Notes under the pieces: model-generated
Seen by the model: only the letters and a program-made list of their open reading frames with translations
Database searches by the model: none
Told to the model about the DNA's origin: nothing
Assembly (NCBI GenBank): GCA_021802425.1
Contig: JAJZXJ010000007.1
Location: 1-64,000 of the forward strand
Length of the DNA: 64,000 nucleotides
Direction: 5' to 3'
DNA from: Acidulodesulfobacterium sp021802425
GTDB taxonomy: Bacteria; SZUA-79; Acidulodesulfobacterales; Acidulodesulfobacteraceae
Translations under genes and position numbers: made by a program
Part shown: positions 43,313 through 52,464 of the stretch, in pieces
Position numbering within the stretch: position 1 is the first letter of the stretch
Layout: every line of letters starts with the position of its first letter

Positions 43313-46300
43313 TTACGGTTTAGAAATATTAACAAGGAATGTTTTGTATTCCGGCGTAAAGGCATTGGGGTCTCCGACAGTAAGAGTAAGCAGGTTTGCA
43401 ATGGGACCCTTAACTAATCCTTCGTACCCCCAGTGAAGCGGAACGCCTATCTGCCATACCTTTTTACCGTTAACGATAAGCGGTTCGATTCTTTTTGTAA
43501 CGACCGCGACGCCGACGACCTCGCCTCTTGCGGAAGACACCTTAACCTTGCCCCCGTTTTGAATATTTTTTTCTTTTGCAAGTTCATACGGAAGCTCAAC
43601 GAAAAAATCCGGCATTATTTCGACAAGGTATGGAACCCATCGGGTAAGGTAATGCTCATGTTCGGCAACCCTGTAAGTCGTGCATACATAAGGATATTTG
43701 GAGGATTTTCCGATAATGTCGAGCTTGTCTTTAAAAAATTTTACCGCCGGGTTTATCGAAACATTCGGATGAAGAATATTAACCGTGGGCGATTCGACAG
43801 GTTCATAATGTTCGGCAATAGGACCATCGACAAGGGCGCTGGAAAATATATTGGCATAACCGCTGTTAGTCATAATAAAAGGGCCGATTTCTTTTGAAGG
43901 CGGGGCTGTCGGCGGATAATCAGGCACATCGCCCACCCATTCCTTGCCGTTCCACCATAAAGCGCGAAGTTTTTCATTCCATGGATTTCCCTTAATGTCG
44001 GCGGATGCCCTGTTGTACAGTATCCTCCTGTTGACCGGCCAGCTCCATGACCACTCATGGAACATGCCCATTTTGGTATTATCCGTCAGTTTTTTCCTTT
44101 TCATCATATTTCCCGCTTCCGTAAACGATCCTGAATATATCCAGTTTCCGCTTGAAGTGCTGCCGTCGTCTTTTAAAACGACAAATGAAGGAAGCAGCTT
44201 CCCCGTTTTTAGGTCTCTTCCGTTAATCTCTTTTGCTATTTCCTCCTTTGTAGGGGAATATATATCCTCATAATTCCAGGATAGTTTTGTAATTGGTTCA
44301 GGGAATACCCCTCCGCTTTTCTCATACAGTTTCCTGATTTTCAAGAAAATATTAGATATTATCCATGTATCGGATTTTGCGTTATGCGCGGGGTCGTAAG
44401 ATTTATATTTCCATTGTACCCACCTGCCGCTATTTGTAAAGGAACCGTCCTCCTCTATCCAGTCGGAAGAGGGAAGCATGAAAACCTCCGTATTGATATC
44501 TGCGGAATTAGCGGCTATCCCCTTGGAATCATAATCGTTCCCCGGCCTTTTCCAGAAACATGCGGTTTCATGGGCAAAAGGGTCTATGACGACAAGCCAC
44601 TTCAGCCTTCCGAGCGAAGCAAGCATTTTATCGGAATTTGGACCCACGCATGCCGGATTCATTCCGAAATCTATAAGCCCGTTTATCTTTCCGTAAAACA
44701 TCGCGTTAAAAGCGAACATCCATGTCGTATTGCTGTCAAGCTTCGGGAGGTATTCATAATTAAAATCGTTTTCTTTCGTAGCGTTGTCCCCCCACCATGC
44801 CTTTAACAGGCTGACGAGAAATTTGGAAGTATTAGACCAGTAGTTTACGGCATGCGTATCTATTTTAGAAGGGGTATTTTCTTTTAAATATGTTTTGAGG
44901 TCTATTTGCGTTTTGGCAGGTATTTTAAGATAGCCGGGCAGAGTTGTGGCAACAAGACCGTGATCCGTCTGCCCCTGCACATTCGCATGACCTCTTAAGG
45001 CGTTAACGCCGCCCCCCGGTCTTCCGATATTGCCCAGAAGAAGCTGAAGCATTGATGCCGCCCTTATATTTTGGGAGCCGACGGTATGCTGCGTCCATCC
45101 GACGGCATACATTACGGTTCCGACCGTATTTGGATTGCCGGTGGAACATATAACATGCGCGGCTTCGATTAACTTTTCTTCGGATACTCCGGTTATTTTA
45201 GAAACCGTTTCTGCGGTGTATCTTGAATAATGCTTTTTGACTATTTGAAAAACGGATTGCGGATTTTCAAGCGAAATATCTTTCAGAACATTGCCCTTTG
45301 TATCAAGCTGAAAGCCCCAGCTTTCGGTATTATATTTATGTTCTTCTTCCAAATAACCGCTGAAGAGTCCGTCTTTAAAACCATAATTATCTTTAACAAG
45401 GAACGGGGCGTTGGTATAATTTACGACATATTCTTTAAAATATAAATTGTTGGAGACGGTGTAATTGATGAGCCAGCCTAAAAACGCAATGTCGGTTCCG
45501 GACCTCAAAGGGATAAAAATATCGGCAACCGCCGCGGTTCGGGTTAAACGGGGATCGATTACTACTATTTTTGCATTTTTTTTCTCGCGCGCTTTTAGCG
45601 CCCATCTAAAGCCGACAGGATGATTTTCAGCAGGGTTTGCACCCATTATCATTATAACATCAGAGTTTTTCAGATCTATCCAATGATTTGTCATTGCCCC
45701 ACGACCAAAGGAAGCGGCCAAACTGACCACTGTGGGGGCGTGTCATATTCTTGCCTGTCCGTCGATATAGACGAGACCAAGCGACCTCATAGCCTTTACA
45801 AAAAGATAGTTGTTTTCGTTTGCGCAGGGAGAACCTCCGACTGCGGCAATGGTCGGGAGCTGATTTAAAGCATAGCCTTGCGAATCTTTTGTTATAAAAT
45901 TCTTATCCCGTTCTTCTTTAATAAGTAATGCAATTCTATCCAATGCAAAATCCCATGAAACCTCTTCCCATTCTTTTGAGCCCTTTCTTCTGTAGAGAGG
46001 GGCTTTAACCCTGTTCTTATTTACCGTTATCTGCATAGTAGCAGAACCTTTCGCGCAGAGCCTTCCTTGATTTATCGGGCTGTCGGGATCGCCTTCTATA
46101 TGCATAATAGACGGCCTCGCATTTACGGAACCATCCCCCGTAGAATATGCTATCATACTGCATCCTACCGCACAAAACGGGCAGATGCTTTTAGTTTCTT
46201 TTGCCTTTTCTATTTTTAATGTTCTTGATTCCGCCATGGCTTTATCCATGGACAGGCCGAATAAATCGGCTTCCCCGATTATTGAGGCTATCAATACTCC

Positions 46301-46330
46301 TTTAATAAACGAGCGTCTTGAAACCTGCAT
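43313..46330 (-). CDS. fdhA: Formate dehydrogenase alpha subunit, selenocysteine-containing, Tat-exported
   Basis: Molybdenum/tungsten bis-MGD catalytic subunit oxidising formate, 1005 aa when the in-frame TGA at 45743-45745 is read as selenocysteine (residue 196). Before it: twin-Arg signal SRRSFIKGVLIAS (4-16), 4Fe-4S ligands Cys50, Cys53, Cys57 (CPFCAVGCS) and Cys92. Around it: VYIDGQARI-U-HAPTVVSLAASFGRGAMTNHW, matching FdnG, where U is followed by His. After it: DVIMIMGANPAENHPVGFRWA and the C-terminal cofactor domain. Both halves share one reading frame with no other stop. A SECIS-like hairpin follows the codon. It is first in the operon, 12 bases before the fused beta-gamma gene. Confidence 0.95.
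45696..45745 (-). promoter_or_regulatory. SECIS-like element after the selenocysteine UGA of fdhA
   Basis: On the mRNA, UGA (45743-45745) is followed after 12 bases by GUGGUCA-GUU-UGGCCGC (45714-45730), a 7-bp stem with a 3-base loop. Outside it CCCCAC pairs with GUGGGG ending at 45696. A short hairpin just downstream of UGA is the form recognised by bacterial SelB. Confidence 0.72.
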
Positions 46331-46405
46331 TTTGCCCCTCCGTATTTAATCTTAAAAATTATAAGAAAAATTATAAAAATTAATTAGGATGTCAAATTTA
46401 ATTTG

Positions 46406-46433
46406 AGTATATCACCAAAAATAAATATGTCAA
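46406..46433 (-). promoter_or_regulatory. Predicted promoter of the formate dehydrogenase operon
   Basis: On the minus strand TTGACA (46428-46433), a 16-base spacer and TATACT (46406-46411), about 76 bases before the fdhA ATG. A second TTGACA lies at 46390-46395, 38 bases closer to the gene, suggesting tandem promoters. Confidence 0.55.
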
Positions 46434-46518
46434 ATGTGATGGATTATTTTTGTATTTAATATAATGGGTGCAATAATGTTATAATAAATAAAAATAGCTT
46501 ATTTTGGTTTATCGATTA

Positions 46519-48330
46519 ATGATTATAAAAAAAGATAAAGATAATTTTTTCGATGTAATTGTCGTCGGCGCCGGACATGCCGGCATAGAAGCCGCTTTGG
46601 CGGCCGCAAAATTGGGCTTAAGAACCGCCGTCATCACGATCAATTTAGACAACATCGGACAGATGTCTTGCAATCCTGCGATAGGCGGCTTAGCCAAAGG
46701 ACATCTCGTAAGGGAAATCGATGCCCTTGGCGGAGAAATGGGAAAGGCGATAGATAAAACAGGCATTCAGTTTAGAATGCTTAATACCAAAAAAGGTCCT
46801 GCGGTCAGGTCTTCCCGCGCCCAAGCCGATATGTTCCAATATAAAACTTATATGAAAAAGGCTTTGGAGTCGGCAGGCAATTTGACGATAATTCAATCTA
46901 TGGCCGATTCTTTGATTGCCTCCAGCGGCAAAGCCTCGGGAGTTGTTTTATGGACGGGCGAACGGCTTTATTCGAATGCGGTTATTTTAACTACCGGAAC
47001 ATTTTTAAGGGGGCTTATCCACATCGGCCTTTTTAATTATAGCGCTGGAAGGGCGGGGGATTTTGCCGCCGATAAGCTTTCTTTAAGTTTAATCGAAAAC
47101 GGTCTTGAACTCGGAAGGCTTAAAACAGGCACAACCCCAAGATTGGACGGAAGAACGATCGATTTTTCCGAGCTTGAGGAGCAAAAAGGCGAGGATGATT
47201 TTGTACCTTTTTCCATATCGGGTAAAAATATCACTAATAGCATTAGCTGTTATATAACCTATACAAACGAAAAAACGCACAATATAATTTTAAACGATCT
47301 GGATAAATCCCCTTTATATTGCGGGGTTATTAAGGGCGTGGGGCCAAGATATTGCCCATCCATAGAGGATAAGGTCGTCAGGTTTAAAGATAAAGAAAGA
47401 CACCAGATATTTTTGGAAAGGGAAAGCCTTGATTCCGTCGAATACTATCCGAACGGGCTTTCGACAAGCCTGCCGTTGGATACCCAGCTTAAATTTTTAA
47501 GAACGATAAAAGGGCTTGAAGATGTTAAAATTATGAGGCCGGGGTACGCCATCGAATATGATTATATACTGCCGACCCAGCTTAAACATTCTTTAGAAAC
47601 AAAAAATATCGAAAACCTTTTTTTGGCAGGGCAGATTAACGGAACATCAGGCTATGAAGAAGCGGCGGCTCAGGGAATTATCGCCGGAATTAACGCCGCT
47701 TTGAAGATTAAGGGCGAAAAGCCTTTAATACTTGCAAGAGATGAGGCATATATCGGAGTTTTAATCGACGACTTAATTACGCTTGGAACTGCGGAGCCTT
47801 ACAGAATGTTTACATCGCGCGCCGAATACCGGCTTTTATTGAGGGAAGACAATGCAGATTTCAGGCTTTGCGAATACGGCAAAGAGGCAGGCTTGTTAGA
47901 CGAGGAAAGATACTCTATATATAAAGACAGATTATCCAAGTTCAATGAATTATTATCTTTTTTAAAATCCTATGAAAACGGAAAATATTACGATATGTTA
48001 AAGCGGCCGGATGTTGCGATGGAAAATCTTATGAGTGAATTTGGGACGGAAATCGACAAATTCGGCAGAGATATATCAAGCCGCGTTCAGCTTTTTATCA
48101 AATACGAGGGCTATATTAACAGGCAAAAGGAAGAAATCGGCAGGTTAAAAAAATTTGAAGGCATTAAATTAAGCAAAGACATCGATTTTAAGACAATTCC
48201 GGGTCTATCGCTCGAAGTAATCGAAAAACTTAATAAGATTAAGCCCGAAACCATCGCCGAAGCAGGCAGGATTTCCGGTATTACGCCTGCCGCCGTTAGC
48301 ATTTTGTTGATGAGATGCCATAAGCCCTGA
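46519..48330 (+). CDS. mnmG: tRNA modification FAD enzyme MnmG (GidA)
   Basis: FAD-dependent partner of MnmE in wobble uridine modification, about 603 aa from ATG 46519; an in-frame TTG at 46504 would add five residues. FAD motif VIVVGAGHAGIEAALAAAKLGLRT at the N terminus, shown by GAGHAGIEAA, then MSCNPAIGGLAKGHLVREIDALGG and the C-terminal tRNA-binding helices ending RISGITPAAVSILLMRCHKP. A parS-like site lies just after the stop codon. No rsmG, parA or parB follows as would be usual. Confidence 0.97.
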   Translation: MIIKKDKDNFFDVIVVGAGHAGIEAALAAAKLGLRTAVITINLDNIGQMSCNPAIGGLAKGHLVREIDALGGEMGKAIDKTGIQFRMLNTKKGPAVRSSRAQADMFQYKTYMKKALESAGNLTIIQSMADSLIASSGKASGVVLWTGERLYSNAVILTTGTFLRGLIHIGLFNYSAGRAGDFAADKLSLSLIENGLELGRLKTGTTPRLDGRTIDFSELEEQKGEDDFVPFSISGKNITNSISCYITYTNEKTHNIILNDLDKSPLYCGVIKGVGPRYCPSIEDKVVRFKDKERHQIFLERESLDSVEYYPNGLSTSLPLDTQLKFLRTIKGLEDVKIMRPGYAIEYDYILPTQLKHSLETKNIENLFLAGQINGTSGYEEAAAQGIIAGINAALKIKGEKPLILARDEAYIGVLIDDLITLGTAEPYRMFTSRAEYRLLLREDNADFRLCEYGKEAGLLDEERYSIYKDRLSKFNELLSFLKSYENGKYYDMLKRPDVAMENLMSEFGTEIDKFGRDISSRVQLFIKYEGYINRQKEEIGRLKKFEGIKLSKDIDFKTIPGLSLEVIEKLNKIKPETIAEAGRISGITPAAVSILLMRCHKP

Positions 48331-48344
48331 TTTACCGAAAAATT

Positions 48345-48360
48345 TGTTTCATGTGAAACA
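48345..48360. promoter_or_regulatory. parS-like centromere site
   Basis: TGTTTCATGTGAAACA, a 16-base near-palindrome differing at one central base from the parS consensus TGTTTCACGTGAAACA that ParB (Spo0J) binds. It lies 15 bases after mnmG and about 14 kb from the candidate oriC, which is where parS sites normally cluster. Confidence 0.8.
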
Positions 48361-48377
48361 TAAATCCTATAACCCGT

Positions 48378-48977
48378 TTATCCATTTTTGGAATATTGAA
48401 TGCCCCTATTCGTGAAATCATCGGTTGATGCCGATACGATTATCTTAGTTTTTCCAAAATTATATAATAAAAGCCATAAAAATGCCAAATAACTTACGGC
48501 AATATTAATCAGCATCATTAAAGGACCTGTCCAAAAAAATAGCAGCCGCGCAATAATACCTAAAACAAATCCGCGCCAGACAACACCCCACCAAAGCCCC
48601 AGGGCATTATTCCACGATACGGGAATATTTAAAATCGTATTATCGTAACTTACAGAAAATCTTTCCGGTTTATCGTTAAAAATGAAGCTTTTCTTAAAAA
48701 GCACGGAACGAAACAGCCATACGCCGAAAAATAACGCCGCAATAAAAAATATTAATATAAGCGCGGTCATTATCCCCATTACTTTCATATTATAGGGCGT
48801 ATAACGGTATAGATGATTTTTCATCATTTCGGCAAAAAACATCATACCGCTTTCACCCAACGAAAGGCTGCCCATGATAACAAGCAGGCTGCCTACCGCA
48901 AAAAGAAACAGCCACATTCTCCATGTATATCTCCACCATAAATGCAAAGCAGGGTAAGCCGCATTTTTAATATCCAT
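48378..48977 (-). CDS. Four-helix membrane protein with internal duplication, unknown function
   Basis: Not recognised. About 199 aa from ATG 48977, chosen because GGGGG precedes it by 7 bases; a longer in-frame ORF reaches back to 49019 and would overlap the preceding gene. There are four hydrophobic helices. Each half opens with the same pattern: ALHLWWRYTWRMWLF near the N terminus and ALGLWWGVVWRGFVL near residue 140, so the protein looks like a two-fold repeat of a Trp-rich membrane unit. It is probably cotranscribed with the small charged protein upstream. Confidence 0.65.
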   Translation of the reverse strand: MDIKNAAYPALHLWWRYTWRMWLFLFAVGSLLVIMGSLSLGESGMMFFAEMMKNHLYRYTPYNMKVMGIMTALILIFFIAALFFGVWLFRSVLFKKSFIFNDKPERFSVSYDNTILNIPVSWNNALGLWWGVVWRGFVLGIIARLLFFWTGPLMMLINIAVSYLAFLWLLLYNFGKTKIIVSASTDDFTNRGIQYSKNG

Positions 48978-49015
48978 ATTGTGTCCCCCAATTATTTGTG
49001 AATGTGGATTATTTT

Positions 49016-49195
49016 TCATTTTTTCTTTTTGTTATAATCTTTTATTTCTTTTTTATCGAGTTCTTCTTTAATTTTTTGCCTTTCGTTCTGCTTGATCCTT
49101 TCAAAAAGATTCCGATAGGCGGTTCTTTCCGCTTTGCCCTTATCGCTTTTGCCTTCTTTGGACGGCTCGCCCGACATATTTAATGTTGTACGCAT
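49016..49195 (-). CDS. Small highly charged protein, unknown function
   Basis: 59 aa from the ATG at 49195, preceded by GGGAGG at 8-base spacing. Composition is dominated by Lys and Glu (for example RIKQNERQKIKEELDKKEIKDYNKKKK split over the C-terminal half), predicting a helical, soluble, possibly nucleic-acid or protein-binding peptide. Its end touches the start of the longest form of the duplicated membrane-protein gene, suggesting joint expression. No family was recognised. Confidence 0.6.
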   Translation of the reverse strand: MRTTLNMSGEPSKEGKSDKGKAERTAYRNLFERIKQNERQKIKEELDKKEIKDYNKKKK

Positions 49196-49291
49196 AATAT
49201 ATGCCTCCCTGAATATTCTCTTATTACACACTAATATTATATACCAAAAAGAACAAAAGAATTAATAACTTATTTAAAAATTAAATATTTC

Positions 49292-49319
49292 TTGCTAATT
49301 TTTTAATTTTTGTTATAAT
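49292..49319 (+). promoter_or_regulatory. Predicted promoter of the hyf-like operon
   Basis: TTGCTA (49292-49297), a 16-base spacer and a perfect TATAAT (49314-49319), about 97 bases before the hyfB-like start codon. It is the only good match before a seven-kilobase same-strand gene series. Confidence 0.5.
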
Positions 49320-49415
49320 CTAAAAAGTTTGCTTTAATTTACCTTTACTTTACTAAGGATGAATAAGTAAATAATTTTTAAAAGAAAGGGGCTTAAGAGT
49401 TTTGATAAATAACAA

Positions 49416-51332
49416 ATGAATCCTAAATATAACGGCATTTACAGATATTTCTTCGGATGTCTGTCCATTTTAATCTCTGTCCTTTTTATAGCCCTGAGTT
49501 TTTATGATTCTAAGCAAGAATTTATTATAAAATCCTCTTTTATAAATTTTTCTTTCAGATTTGACGCCCTCTCCCTATTTTTCGTAATATTTATATCGTC
49601 CCTCTCCATATTTATTTCTATTTTTTCGATTAAATACGGGGATAAATACGATAAAAAACCGTCCCTCTTTTTCTATTCTTTTTTCTTTATAATGTCTATG
49701 ATAATCCTTGTTATAAGCAACGATATGCTGACTTTTTTGATTTTCTGGGAATTAATGTCGATATTTTCCTTTTTATTGGTTATTTACGATGGGAGCGAGG
49801 AATCGAGAAGGGCGGGCTTTTTATATTTTTTAATGACGCATATCGGAACCATTCTTATAACGGCAAGCTTTATAATGCTGTATTTAAAAACCTCGTCCTT
49901 TTCTTTCGACTATTATAAAGGCGCCGCCGGGATTATGATATTGGCGGCGGCAATAACGGGATTTTCGATTAAAGCCGGTATTATGCCGTTTCATACATGG
50001 CTTCCTTATGCCCATCCTGTTGCGCCCGCCAATATATCCGCCATTATGTCGGGTATTATGGTAAATATGGCTATATACGGTATTTTAAAATTTTTATTTG
50101 TCTTTAGTTCGGGGTCCGATTCTTTTCTTGGAATCATACTTCTCGTCATAGGCGCTTTATCCGCTCTTCTCGGCATTATGTATGCAATGGTGCAAAAGGA
50201 TATAAAAAAATTGCTGGCATTTTCTACAATCGAAAACATGGGCATAATTTTTATGGGCATAGGCGTATCCTACTGGGCTAAGGTCGAAAATTTCAAATCC
50301 ATAGAATATCTTGCTATGCTGGCGGTCTTGCTTCATGTAGTAAATCACGGTTTAAGCAAAAGTTCGCTATTTATGGGTTCGGGATTGATAGACAAATATA
50401 CGCATACCAGGAATATGGAAAAACTCGGCGGCCTTTCAAAAAAAATGGGACAGTTGTCTGTCTTGTTTCTTATCGGCGTAATGTCCATTTCCGCCATGCC
50501 TCCTTTAAACGGCTTTTTGAGCGAGTGGTACTTATATATTTCGTTGATAGGTTCGGTATTAACGAATAATTTATATATGGTGTATTTTTCGGTTATAGCC
50601 ATTGCCCTCCTTTCGCTGACCGGAGCCGCCGCGGGTGCCGCTTTTACCAAATTGTTCGGAATTACTTTTTTGGGCAAACCAAGGACGGAAAACGCCGAAA
50701 ATGCGGCAGAACCACATGTTATCGAAAGAATAGGAATAGCAATCCCAGTTTTTTTATGCATTTTTATCGGTATTTATCCTTATCGAATAATATCGGCTTT
50801 AAATGCCGTTATATTTTATTTGACGGGCGGAACGGTAAGCCCAAATCCGTTTTCGGCGGTCCATATTATAAATGCCCGTCCGTTTTCTTTGTATGCGCCG
50901 GCTTTAATAGCAATTGCTTTTGCGGCGGCTTCGTCAGCCGTATTTTTATATCTAAAAATATGTTCTTCCGGTAAAAAAAGAATATTCGAAACATGGGCAT
51001 GCGGACTTGACGAAAAAAATTCAAAAGCCCAGTATTCCGGCGGCGGATTTTCGTCAAGCATAATGAAAGTTTTTTCCTCTTTTTATTCCTCCGTTTCCGA
51101 GATTAACTTTGAAAAGGACGTAAAAAAGTATTTCAGGACTAAATCGGTTTATACCGAAGAAATTAACGATATTTTTGAAAAATATATTTATATTCCGGCA
51201 GAAAAATTGTATTTAAAATTATCGGAAATTTTTAATAAAGCGGCTAATTCGGAAAATATAAATGTTTCTTTAGGGTATTTATTTTTATCGTTAATTGTCT
51301 GCTTCATTATATACATATTTATAATAAGGTAA
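49416..51332 (+). CDS. hyfB: Hydrogenase-4 component B-like antiporter subunit (NuoL/HyfB type)
   Basis: Large antiporter-like membrane subunit, 638 aa, about 15 helices. It has FRFDALSLFFVIFISSLSIF, the conserved Glu of helix 5 in LIFWELMSIFSFLLVI, and the Lys helix GFSIKAGIMPFHTWLPYAHPVAPANISAIMSG, typical of HyfB/MrpD-type proton channels. After the last channel helix the C-terminal part is soluble and ends with one membrane anchor. It would carry protons or sodium ions for the membrane arm of the complex. First gene of the operon. Confidence 0.9.
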   Translation: MNPKYNGIYRYFFGCLSILISVLFIALSFYDSKQEFIIKSSFINFSFRFDALSLFFVIFISSLSIFISIFSIKYGDKYDKKPSLFFYSFFFIMSMIILVISNDMLTFLIFWELMSIFSFLLVIYDGSEESRRAGFLYFLMTHIGTILITASFIMLYLKTSSFSFDYYKGAAGIMILAAAITGFSIKAGIMPFHTWLPYAHPVAPANISAIMSGIMVNMAIYGILKFLFVFSSGSDSFLGIILLVIGALSALLGIMYAMVQKDIKKLLAFSTIENMGIIFMGIGVSYWAKVENFKSIEYLAMLAVLLHVVNHGLSKSSLFMGSGLIDKYTHTRNMEKLGGLSKKMGQLSVLFLIGVMSISAMPPLNGFLSEWYLYISLIGSVLTNNLYMVYFSVIAIALLSLTGAAAGAAFTKLFGITFLGKPRTENAENAAEPHVIERIGIAIPVFLCIFIGIYPYRIISALNAVIFYLTGGTVSPNPFSAVHIINARPFSLYAPALIAIAFAAASSAVFLYLKICSSGKKRIFETWACGLDEKNSKAQYSGGGFSSSIMKVFSSFYSSVSEINFEKDVKKYFRTKSVYTEEINDIFEKYIYIPAEKLYLKLSEIFNKAANSENINVSLGYLFLSLIVCFIIYIFIIR

Positions 51333-51335
51333 TAA

Positions 51336-51458
51336 ATGGCATTTTTGTCCACATCAAAGGCGTACTTTGATAAGCTCGTGGACAAAAATATCGCTGAAGC
51401 GGGTTGGGACAAAAAATTATACCGAAGTCAGGGTACATATAAACGATATGACTTATAA
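51336..51458 (+). CDS. Possible 40-residue protein between hyfB and hyfC
   Basis: Short ORF read directly from sequence: ATG 51336 with AAGG at 6-base spacing, TAA 51456-51458. It overlaps the hyfC start (51448) by 11 bases, which would couple the two. The product is mixed charged (contains FDKLVDKNIAEAGWDKKLYR) and has no membrane helix or Cys. Half its length coincides with a strong hairpin at 51341-51389, so it may be an accident of a structured spacer. No family was recognised. Confidence 0.35.
   Translation: MAFLSTSKAYFDKLVDKNIAEAGWDKKLYRSQGTYKRYDL
51341..51389 (+). promoter_or_regulatory. Long hairpin between hyfB and hyfC
   Basis: A 12-bp stem (ATTTTTGTCCAC, 51341-51352, with 51378-51389) leads into a 7-bp stem (ATCAAAG, 51353-51359, with 51365-51371) around a 5-base loop; a 6-base bulge lies on the 3' side. 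It begins 9 bases after the hyfB stop. It could mark an RNA processing or partial termination point that sets subunit ratios. Confidence 0.65.
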
Positions 51459-52428
51459 TTATAATATTCAACATTTGATAATAGGGATTGTTCAATTTTT
51501 CGTAATAGTCCTTCTTTCACCCTTTTTTGCGGGTTTCATTCATAAATTGAAACAGCGGGCAAGGGGACAGAAAGGAATTAATATATTCCAGTTTTATATA
51601 AATTTTAATAAATTATTAAAAAAGGAAGTTGTTTTGTCCAAAGACGCGACTTTTATATCTAATATAGCCCCTTATATAGTTTTTGTTTCCTATCTCGTAA
51701 TATTATTAATGCTGCCGGCATTTTACAGGTATTCTTTGCTCGGCATATCTTCCGATGTAATATTAATAGCATATTCCCTTGCGCTCGCGACATTTTTTAT
51801 GACCCTTTACGCAATGGATCAGGGCAGCGCTTTCGGGGGGTTGGGGGCGAGCAGGGAATGGTTTTTGACCGTTCTTTCGGAGCCGTCTTTAATATTTATT
51901 TTTATATCTCTTGCCATTTATACAAAGCAGGGCAGAATAACCGATATTTTTTATTTTATCCAAAAAGGAGCCTCAAACGCGTTTTTATACGGCGTTCATT
52001 CGTATGCCGTATCTATAGCCATCCCCTTTTTACTGTTTATCTCGCTTTTTATAGTAAGCATATCCGAAAACGCAAGGATTCCGATAGATAACCCCGAAAC
52101 CCATCTCGAACTTACGATGTTTCATGAAGCAAATATTTTAGAGGCAAGCGGAAAACATCTTGGAATTTACGAATACGGAAGTTATTTGAAACTTACCGTT
52201 TTTTTAACCGTAATGTCCCTTATATTGTTTCCTTATATGGCGGTAAATATTTATCAAATTCCCATGGCTTTAATAGTTTACATTCTGAAGATGATAATTT
52301 TGTGCATTCTTATTGCCGGGGTCGAAATAGTTAATCCTAAAATGCGGGTGTTCAGGGTGCCGAACGTGCTTTCCGTTTCTTTTATACTGTCTTTAATAGC
52401 GATGATTTTATCGATAAGGGGATTTTAA
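51448..52428 (+). CDS. hyfC: Hydrogenase-4 component C-like subunit (NuoH/HyfC type)
   Basis: Membrane anchor that connects the peripheral and membrane arms in complex-I-like enzymes, about 326 aa from ATG 51448; a longer in-frame read from TTG 51367 adds residues without similarity. Eight or so helices. Conserved loop KLKQRARGQKGINIFQFYINFNKLLKKE and the Glu-rich SISENARIPIDNPETHLELTMFHEANILEASG, shown by ENARIPIDNPETHLEL, are the NuoH/HyfC hallmarks at the quinone/proton junction. Confidence 0.92.
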   Translation: MTYNYNIQHLIIGIVQFFVIVLLSPFFAGFIHKLKQRARGQKGINIFQFYINFNKLLKKEVVLSKDATFISNIAPYIVFVSYLVILLMLPAFYRYSLLGISSDVILIAYSLALATFFMTLYAMDQGSAFGGLGASREWFLTVLSEPSLIFIFISLAIYTKQGRITDIFYFIQKGASNAFLYGVHSYAVSIAIPFLLFISLFIVSISENARIPIDNPETHLELTMFHEANILEASGKHLGIYEYGSYLKLTVFLTVMSLILFPYMAVNIYQIPMALIVYILKMIILCILIAGVEIVNPKMRVFRVPNVLSVSFILSLIAMILSIRGF

Positions 52429-52464
52429 TTTATTTGTTAATTCGATAAGCGGGAAATTTCAAAA

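Noticed and set aside
43313..45730. Separate 805-residue molybdopterin oxidoreductase gene
   Set aside because: It is the part of fdhA after the in-frame UGA; the two pieces share one frame and match one FdnG-type protein.
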